A DNA stretch of 64,000 bases from Elgaria multicarinata webbii (lineage: Eukaryota; Chordata; Lepidosauria; Squamata; Anguidae): positions 93,152,181-93,216,180 of the forward strand of contig NC_086172.1 in the NCBI RefSeq assembly GCF_023053635.1, read 5' to 3'. A model generated the notes under the pieces. That model ran no database searches, was not told the origin of the DNA, and worked only from the letters and a program-made list of their open reading frames with translations. Positions 56,914 to 64,000 of the stretch are shown in pieces (positions within the stretch are counted from its first letter, which is position 1; each line of letters starts with the position of its first letter). The translations under genes were made by a program, and so were the position numbers.

Positions 56914-57812
56914 AGGGGTGTGCACGGACCCCCTGATCCTCTTCGCGGCCGATCCGCAAATTGCGGATCAGGCCTGCTCCGCCCCGCCTCGATCCGCCTG
57001 GGGGCCACTCCGCTGCGCTGCGGAGCTCCAGCTCCAAATCGGAACTCCTCAGTGGCGGGGAGTGGCGTCAGGTAAGGCCCCCCTCCCTCCTCCCCCTTAC
57101 CTGTGTCCGTCGCGGCCCATCCCAGCTTCACTAGAGCCCGCGGCTCAACCAGGAATTGTAGGCCCCGATTGCGGCTTACACTTCCTGGTTGAGCCGCGGG
57201 CTCTAATGAAGCTGGGATGGGCCGCGATGGACGCAGGTAAGACCCCCCTCCCCCTTGGTCCCTTACCTGGCTCTGCCGCCGTCGCCGCACGGGCGGTGTT
57301 GGCGGCAGGGCCAGGTAAACCCCCCTCCCTCCTCTCCCTTAACTGCTGCTGTCTGCGGTCCCGCGGCTGCTTCAACTGAGCCCGAGGCCTTAACCAGGAA
57401 GACTGGGCCGCAGTTGCCGTCGCCGTATGGGCGGTGGTGGCAGCAGGGCCAGGTAAACCCCCCCTCCCTCCTCTCCCTTACCTGCGGCCGTCCACGGTCC
57501 CGCGGCTGCTTCAACTGAGCCCGAAGACTCAACCAGGAAAACTAGGCCACAGTTGCGGCCTAGTCTTCCTGGTTGAGTCCTCGGGCTCAGTTGAAGCAGC
57601 TGCGGGACCGCGGACGGCCGCAGGTAAGGGAGAGGAGGGAGGGGGGTTTACCTGGCCCTGCCGCTGTCGTGGCAGGGCCAAGTAAACCCCACTTACCTTT
57701 TTGGCGGAGCTCCGGATCGAGGCGAAGTCTCCCCAATCCTCTTCGCCTCTGCCTTAAGGGTAGGCGAAGCCCCCTGCTCCGCTCCTGCTTCTCCGGTTCT
57801 AGCACATCCCTA
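56914..57812. mobile_element. GC-rich hAT-type element, 899 bp
   Basis: Ends taggggtgtgcacgga and (reverse complement of the right end) tagggatgtgctagaa, flanked by an 8-bp duplication aaaaatat (56,906-56,913; 57,813-57,820). The interior is extremely GC/CpG-rich and made of direct and inverted copies of a ~100-bp unit containing 'cgcggctgcttcaactgagc', 'ctcaaccaggaa' and 'gggccaggtaaac'. Many short ORFs in all frames are composition artefacts. No transposase; non-autonomous. Confidence 0.85.
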
Positions 57813-57879
57813 AAAAATATAATAACTGACAAGAATAGCATTTGCTTAATCTCTGAATTCATTCTATCTCCCTTTCTTT

Positions 57880-57899
57880 CCTTTTTTTTTTTTTTTAAA
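57880..57899. repeat. Poly(T) tract
   Basis: An 18-nt T run; could be the reverse complement of a retroposon A-tail, but no adjacent element was recognised. Confidence 0.7.
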
Positions 57900-58060
57900 G
57901 AAACAACCACCGAGCCCCTCCCACATCAGACCCAGCGGTTTCTCGGTGAAAAGTTTGGGTGTGGCGCCATGGTAACTGCTAGATGAAGTGAAGTGTTTGG
58001 CCTTCATATCCATTTGAGTGCAACATTCCTGACTTACATAAATAAGGCACATAATAAACA

Positions 58061-58210
58061 ACCATATGAAAAGGAGGACAGGGCTGCTGTATCTAACAGT
58101 TGTATAGAAAAGGGAATCTCAACAGGTGTCATTTGTATGCTTGCAGCACCTGGTGAAATTCCCTCTTCATCACAACAGTTAAAACTGCAGGAGCCCTGCC
58201 CTATTGACCA
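58061..58210. mobile_element. Partial copy of the 56,175 fold-back MITE
   Basis: accatatgaaaaggaggaca, 'agaaaagggaatctcaacag', 'gaaattccctcttcatcaca', 'ggagccctgccctattgacc': corresponds to the left half of the longer copy, so the family may include single-arm members. Confidence 0.8.
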
Positions 58211-58299
58211 GATACAAAACAGAGCAGGAAATTCTCAATGGCCCATTAAATATCTGTGTGGATTTGTTTTTAGTTGAGAAAGAAAACCGTAGATTCATT

Positions 58300-59347
58300 G
58301 GGTTCTATCCAATGTTACACTAGCAGAAAAATTACAAAAGTTGCCATTCTGCTAGTGGTTGCACAATCATTAACAGAACAACTAGCAGAATCAAAGTTTT
58401 GGATTTGATGCTAAAAGAAGAACTGTTTCACATGGATAAAGTATTGTCCTTTTTAAAATAATGGTTCTTTATATTCAAGGTGTAAATATTCTTTGAATGA
58501 TATTTAGTGATATGTATCATATTTAAGCTTGGAAAGCAATAAAAGTACCACTGCCAGAAAATGTGTCTTTAAAAACCTAACCAGTGGTCTTTTAAAGATG
58601 GTTGTGATATGAAATAGTACAAGCACATATTACAATCTATTGAAAATTAATTTTACAGAATTAGAGTTGCCACCTTTTTCTGGCAAGCTGAAATTCAGCA
58701 GGTGAAACCTTTCTCATTGCATCTTCACGCGTCTCAAATGTCTGCACTCGTTGAATTTCTGCATATGATGTAGTTGATAAATGCAAAGGAGCACTTCTAG
58801 GTGGTGCTGGAGGAACAATCCAACCAAGAAAGGACTGAGGACACTAAGAAAGAGATTAAAAAGAATGCCAAGGGAAAAGAAAGGGAAACCAAATATAGGC
58901 AAAATTATGTTTTTGGCACATCTTCTGTTGGAAAAGAAAAATGTGGGCTTTTGAATCCTAACAAAAAGAATGATTGCCATGATCCAGGAAGGGTGAAACA
59001 CAAGGAAGCCGGCTTCTGTATACAGATCTCATTTAGAGATTGTGCCTTACAATGCAAAAAGTACTGTGTGGGCTACCTGAAAACACCCACATCCAGCACT
59101 TAAAGCTGTAGTCATGGGCAGTGCCAAAGAGAAGATCAGCTATGTCAGCACTGATCTATTTGGAGTGTGGGGAACTAAATCCAGGCCTATCTTTCCTCCT
59201 TGCTGACAGCAGCAGTAACCAGCTATTTCGTTTTTCTGGGGCAAACATCCTCACAGACAGTAGGCTATGCTCTTTAACCTAGAGACATACCTATATCTGA
59301 TCATTCAGATCAACAGTAGGGCAAAAACTGCTCAGTTGAGGTTGTAG
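58300..59347. other. Unassigned spacer with one 100-codon ORF
   Basis: An ATG-initiated + strand ORF at 58,801-59,103 (MVLEEQSNQERTEDTKKEIK..., lysine-rich, then cysteine-containing) has no similarity I recognise and no splice or promoter support. Treated as chance. Confidence 0.3.
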
Positions 59348-59355
59348 CCTTATCC

Positions 59356-59485
59356 CAGAGGTGGGCATCTCTCCAGATACTGTTGGACTACAACTACCAT
59401 CACCTCTCACCATTGGCTATGCTGGCTAGAGCTGATGAAGGTTGCAGCCAACAACAACTGGAGGGCCACAAGTTGCCCACCCCTG
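59356..59485. mobile_element. hAT-type MITE, 130 bp
   Basis: Ends cagaggtgggc and gcccacccctg (inverted), flanked by an 8-bp near-duplication ccttatcc / ctttatcc. The interior 'ttggactacaactaccatca' and 'ccattggctatgctggctag' identify a very common sauropsid element. Confidence 0.8.
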
Positions 59486-60375
59486 CTTTATCCTATCCTT
59501 GGCAAAGCAAGGCGGAGCCTACTGCTCTGGTCTGTGCATCCCATAGGGTGCAATGCAGGGACCCAGAGGGCTTCCTGCCTCTGAAAGATCTACATGGCTG
59601 ACCTTGCATGACACAGCCATGCGAGGACAGGCAGGAGAGAGACTGGAATAGGTTTCCAGGGTGGGCACAATAGCTCCAGCGCTGCCTTCTCACCAGAGCT
59701 GGCAAACAACTTATTGAGTTTCTTGCGAGTTTCTTTCCCGACTAAGTGGCACAGAACTCTACTGGGCATTTAATCTCTGAAAACTTAACTTGAAACAGGA
59801 GCCAATCCAATAAAAGCAAATCTAGTACTGCAGAAGGAGCAGCCAGGGCAGTGCAGGACAGCTTTGATAATAAGAGTCAGATTGGGATGTCCTTTAAAAG
59901 GCAGAACATTTGGGAGATAAATTAACAAGCTGATCCAATAAAAGTCTGTGTCCTTCGCTGTGCCGTACCATCACAACAACATATCAAGAAGTGGCACTGC
60001 TGGAAAGTGCTGAAAGTCTGCCAACAGAGGATGAGCTGATTACAGTGTTAACACAAATAAAAGTAGACAAGAATTTTGGCTCCACTGAACTTAATAGGAA
60101 TTTCTCTATTTGTTTCAGTAAAGGTAGCATTTCTTTGAAGGGCAGCACTGCATATTCACAATTACTTGCCGCTTCATGGGTTACCAATGCAAAGAATCCA
60201 GGTTCAGTGTAATAGGATCACAGTTGCTCAAGCTAGTGAGTAAACACGTTGGTATGTCCTGAAGAAGTTCCCCATGTCAGAGAAATTCCAAGTCAGGAGG
60301 AATTCCAGCAGCTGACTCTTGATAAGCTATTGGGTAATGCTATTAATATGTAATAAACAAACCATGTGTCATTTT
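59486..60375. other. Unassigned spacer
   Basis: No supported gene. An ORF near 59,991-60,212 has no recognisable similarity. Confidence 0.45.
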
Positions 60376-60660
60376 GTTTTTATTTATTCATTTATTTATT
60401 ACATTTTCATACCGCCCAATAGCCGAAGCTCTCTGGGCGGTTCACAAAAATTAAAACCATAATAACCAACTGGTTAAAAACACAAATACAAAATACAGTA
60501 TAAAAAGCACAACCAGGATAAAACCACACAGCAAAATTGATGTAAGATTAAAATACAGAGTTAGAACAGTAAAATTTAAATTTAAGTTAAAATTAAGTGT
60601 TAAAATACTGAGAGAATAAAAAGGTCTTCAGATGGCGACGAAAAGAGTACACTGTAGGCA
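60376..60660. repeat. 'cataccgcccaatagccgaa' LINE-tail-like repeat
   Basis: A TTTA run, then cataccgcccaatagccgaa, gctctctgggcggttcacaa, then A-rich 'aaattaaaaccataataacc' and 'agtataaaaagc', ending 'aaaggtcttcagatggcg' and 'caccagacggacctc'. Highly characteristic reptilian repeat. Confidence 0.75.
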
Positions 60661-61939
60661 CCAGACGGACCTCTATTGCTCACATAGTATATTGGAGTGT
60701 GTTTTAAGTATATATTTTTTAAATCTGCTCATAGTAAATCACAGGTTTCAGAAATTTTATATGATCAGGATTCCCAGACTGTCAACATCCAGTGTAGGGT
60801 TGTTGATTTTTATCTGAAATAAAAAAATTTCAAGTAGTTAACTGCAAAAAGCTACCAGGAATTATGCTCACTGGTTGCTTTTGCAGAATGTGTTGTTTAC
60901 AATAAAATGCAAGTTGTGGCAGTGAAAAATCTGCCTTCTTTGCTGCTCTTAAAGGTAGAGATCTTGTCCTAGATGGAATATGACTCCCTGAAATGTGCCT
61001 TGCTGCTGCAACCATAACTCTGGGTGACAAGAGAGTAAACTATAATCACGGCTCTCAAGCCATCCTTGCACTCTGAAGAAGAGTTTCCAAATTCAAAATG
61101 TTTGGGAAGCATTTCACTGACTCTGCAGCAAATGGTCATATGTACTATTTTTGATTCAGTAGCAAGAAGGAATACGTGATACAAAATGACATGTCCTGTC
61201 CAAGACCTAGGCTATTAAAAGATGAGAAGACACCAGACACATATTTAGGAAAACTGGGCTTTCTTATTCTTCCGTTTACATGAGTAAAAACCAGCATTGT
61301 CAGAATGAGGCAAGATCAGCCTTTAAGGACGCTGATCAAGTGTGGATTTCATATGTGGTGACAGATGGAGACATTTCCCAACAGCCTCTGCTTTCTATTT
61401 GCTGTTTTAAAATAATTATTCTATTTAATAGTGACTATGTTAAGAATAGAAAAGTTCACCCAGGCTGATCCTACCATGAAGCACTGGTGAGGGGCTGGAT
61501 CATGCCATTCATAAACAAATAATTATTCTCACAAATAATTGATTATTCTCACAAATAATTGATTCTAATATTTTGAATCAATATGCATAACCTTAATGCT
61601 TACAGCATCAAATTTTGTTTCAATAATGTTTGGGTGAGCCCTAATGTGACCGTCAAAGACACCATCGACCCACTGACATGGCATAGAGCTATTCACTAGC
61701 ACTCCCATTGAATCAAGCTACACAAGACATACCAATGTGTCTCACCAGCAAGCCTTCAAGACAATGTGCATGGAGAGCAACATACTTTCAGATGTCTCAA
61801 GCAAATTAGCCAAACAAGAGCATTCATTTCTCTTGCAATTGCAATGTGTAATCTGGGCAGGAGTCCCTGGCATCTATGGGTTAGTGTGTCCATAACAACA
61901 TTGGTAACCTGCCATATATTCTCCCTGCGCATCTGCCAT

Positions 61940-61940
<1 letters not shown>

Positions 61941-61988
<48 letters not shown>
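61941..61988. repeat. GATA/AGAT microsatellite
   Basis: About 12 AGAT units immediately beside a LINE fragment. Confidence 0.98.
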
Positions 61989-61989
<1 letters not shown>

Positions 61990-62225
61990 TCTGGGTGGTT
62001 CATGATTACCATGGTTGATGGTATCAAAAGCTGCCAAGAGATCAAGAAGAATAAACAAGGTCACGTTCCCCTTGTCTTTCTCTTAACACAGGTACAAGGT
62101 TGTTTCCGTGCCCAAACCTGGTCTGAACCCTGACTGAAATGGATCCAATTAACCAGTCTCATCCAAGAGTGTCCGAAGCTGGTTTGCAATGACCCACTCA
62201 AGGACCTTGCCCAAGAAAGGAACAT
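61990..62225 (-). mobile_element. L2/CR1-type LINE RT fragment
   Basis: On the minus strand reads PFLGKVLEWVIANQLRTLL, LDPFQSGFRPGLGTETTL, then VTLFILLDLLAAFDTINHGN. These are the RT motifs FQSGFRPG..TETAL and LLDLSAAFDTVDH of L2/CR1-group LINEs. The fragment lacks both ends; one in-frame stop is visible before LDPF. Confidence 0.85.
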
Positions 62226-63949
62226 TTTAGATTACTCTTTCAAATTAGAATTTCTTTTGCAATATGTAGCTGTTCTAGCTGTAGATAATTTGAGGGGTAT
62301 GATTTTAGATTTCTTGTAGATTATTTGTAGAATAGCAACTAAATAATACTGTTTCAATTCATCAATTGCTTCTTCACCTGCTTTTCTCCCCCTCTCTCCT
62401 GGATTTCTTCCCAGATGGTAGTTGACTTTATAGGCCAGCAACCTAAAAAGTGCTTTGAAGGCCCAGAGAAGGTAGATAGAGGATACTAATGTAACATGCT
62501 CCACATTCTGCACCAAGTATAGACTCTGAAGTGATTAATGGCGCACAGATGTCAGCTCTTTAAAGAGGAGCAGCTTTCTCCCCAATGAGTTTTGCTTGGA
62601 CTCAGGATAAGCAGCTTGGCTAAGGCTGCAATCCTGTGCTCACTCACCTGAAACATCATTGAACACAATGGGTAAACATGCATAGGATTCTGCTGTAAAT
62701 GTGTTGTGTGTCAGTGTTCTTTCTTTAAAATAAAATAAAGGAGAAGCAGCAGCAGCATTTTGGGGCTCTCTTGCAGAACGTCCCTGTGGGCAATCTCTAT
62801 CACCCACACTAGTGCAACAAACAACACGCTAACTCACGGTAGGTAAAACAACCCCTACTGCTGACCGTGGGTTCTGAGGGTGAACTGTTTGAGGGTTTAG
62901 CATGTCATGTGAACCCAGTCAGTATATCTTGATTTTGGCAAAACATGTGACAAAGTCCCCCATGATACCTTTGTAGGTGAGGTGGTAAAATATGAGCTAG
63001 ATTGTATTACTGTTAAGTGGATCCACACAGCTGGCTGAACCAGAATACTCATTAAAATGGCTCTGCCTCAACTGATAAAGAATCCATGGGTGAGTATCAC
63101 AACCCCACTCAAGGTAACATAGAAGATAAAAACCAGACAAAACGGACACAATGTTTATAACCATTGAATAAAAATGTTACAAATAAAACAGATGTTACCA
63201 ATAAAGCTAGCATGCCAAGAACTCCCAGTGAGGTCAGCAAAAACAGGTGAATACTCCCAGATCTTCTTTCCTGAAAAGAAGAAGCCTGACAAACCCCACC
63301 ATGATGGAAGCTGATTTCGGAAGGGCGGCAGCAGCAGCAACAAGCTCCCTTGTAATCACCAGTCTAAATTGAAAGCAAATAAATCACTCTCAAAATACTA
63401 GAACCCGGGGTCATCCCATGAAATTGATTGGTGGGAGATCCAGGACAAATAAAAGGAAGTACTTCTTCACACAGTGCATAGTTAAATTATGGAATTATGG
63501 TTGTGTGCTATCTCCAGTATTCGAGGCAATAAGCTTGTGTGCACCAGTGCACTCTCAGGCTCAGCTGTTCTGTTTTCCTCCACCATCCCAAATGCAATAG
63601 TGAAGGTTTGCCTTCTCATTGGCCATTGGGCTGCAGGCAACTCATTCTGTCTTTAATGGATTAGTTACTTTTTCTCCGGTGGGCTCAGAACCTAGAGAAA
63701 GACACACTGGATATAAAACCACTATGGAAATCAATGCCTCTCACAAGAAAGGGTATCTCATTAACTTTACCTGTGGAACATTTTTGGCTGTTATTAAGTG
63801 TAATTTCTAAGGTCTACAAGGAGCAGAAAAGAAGGATTAAAGGAAATGTATTTCCTGAGTAAGCTGTAGTTCTTGGAAATATTCTGAAAGTCAGATCCAT
63901 TGCTGAATCTGCTTGACAATGTAGAGGATACAAAGTAAAGCCAATGCAT
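62226..63949. other. Unassigned spacer
   Basis: Contains 'ggctgcaatcctgtgctcac...acatgcataggattctgctg' (62,625-62,695), a copy of the common 'caatcctatgcatg' repeat. No gene recognised. Confidence 0.45.
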
Positions 63950-64000
63950 GGATAGGCAACCTGGTGCCCTACAGATGGCTTGAACTACAACCCCCATAAT
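63950..64000 (+). repeat. Start of a hAT-type MITE cut by window end
   Basis: 'gataggcaacctggtgccct' and 'gaactacaacccccataat' match the opening half of the family seen at 59,356. Confidence 0.55.

Noticed and set aside
56808-57910. Cluster of ORFs up to 160 codons, resembling a proline/arginine-rich protein
   Set aside because: All lie in the GC-rich hAT-type element's repeated units; the same peptides recur in direct and inverted units.
58801-59103. 100-codon lysine-rich ORF as a novel gene
   Set aside because: No similarity, no splice partners, flanked by repeats; length is within chance for 64 kb read in six frames.

Overview
The window is vertebrate nuclear DNA, most likely from a squamate reptile (lizard). 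Its genes have small exons bounded by GT-AG or GC-AG introns. Its introns and spacers are full of repeat types I associate with squamate genomes: CR1- and L2-like LINE pieces, hAT and Harbinger miniature elements, a tRNA-derived SINE, and the scattered 'accaaccagctg...caggacatg...gcaacagca' repeat. The species assignment is inference from repeat flavour; the gene calls come from reading protein sequence directly.

Region 1 (about 1-45,900, + strand) is the 3' half of ABCC8, which encodes SUR1, the regulatory subunit of the KATP channel. I placed 25 coding exons, corresponding to exons 15-39 of the 39-exon human gene. Together they give 901 residues in one continuous frame: nucleotide-binding domain 1 (NBD1), the acidic linker, transmembrane domain 2, and NBD2 to the stop at 45799. 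ABCC8 rather than ABCC9 is supported by the C-terminus ([12 protein letters not shown]) and by many SUR1-type stretches. Two introns start with GC instead of GT, exon 17 has the tandem CAGCAG acceptor that can add one serine, and two acceptors (exons 31 and 35) are built directly on microsatellites.

Region 2 (about 45,900-52,593) is the spacer: old repeats, a long GA tract, a CA tract, then a CpG-rich promoter/5' UTR region from about 51,550.

Region 3 (52,594-53,793, + strand) is KCNJ11, an intact single-exon gene for Kir6.2, the pore subunit. The two genes lie head-to-tail about 6.8 kb apart, as in mammals. Their products assemble into the octameric KATP channel (4 Kir6.2 + 4 SUR1) that couples ATP/ADP ratio to membrane potential. 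The Kir6.2 here has an extracellular turret loop about 10 residues longer than in mammals.

Region 4 (about 54,000-64,000) holds no gene I recognise. It is made largely of DNA-transposon relics (a GC-rich hAT-type element, a fold-back element, a small hAT element), SINE/LINE fragments and a GATA tract.

The most structured non-genic object is a 4.5 kb hAT-type insertion in ABCC8 intron 29 (31,593-36,102). It has an 8-bp target duplication proven by a paralogous empty site 0.7 kb downstream, a nested CR1 tail, and a 185-bp inverted repeat whose arms differ at one base. I found no LTR retrovirus, no CRISPR, no tRNA or rRNA gene, and no convincing undescribed gene system; the novelty here is in splice-site architecture and transposon structure.
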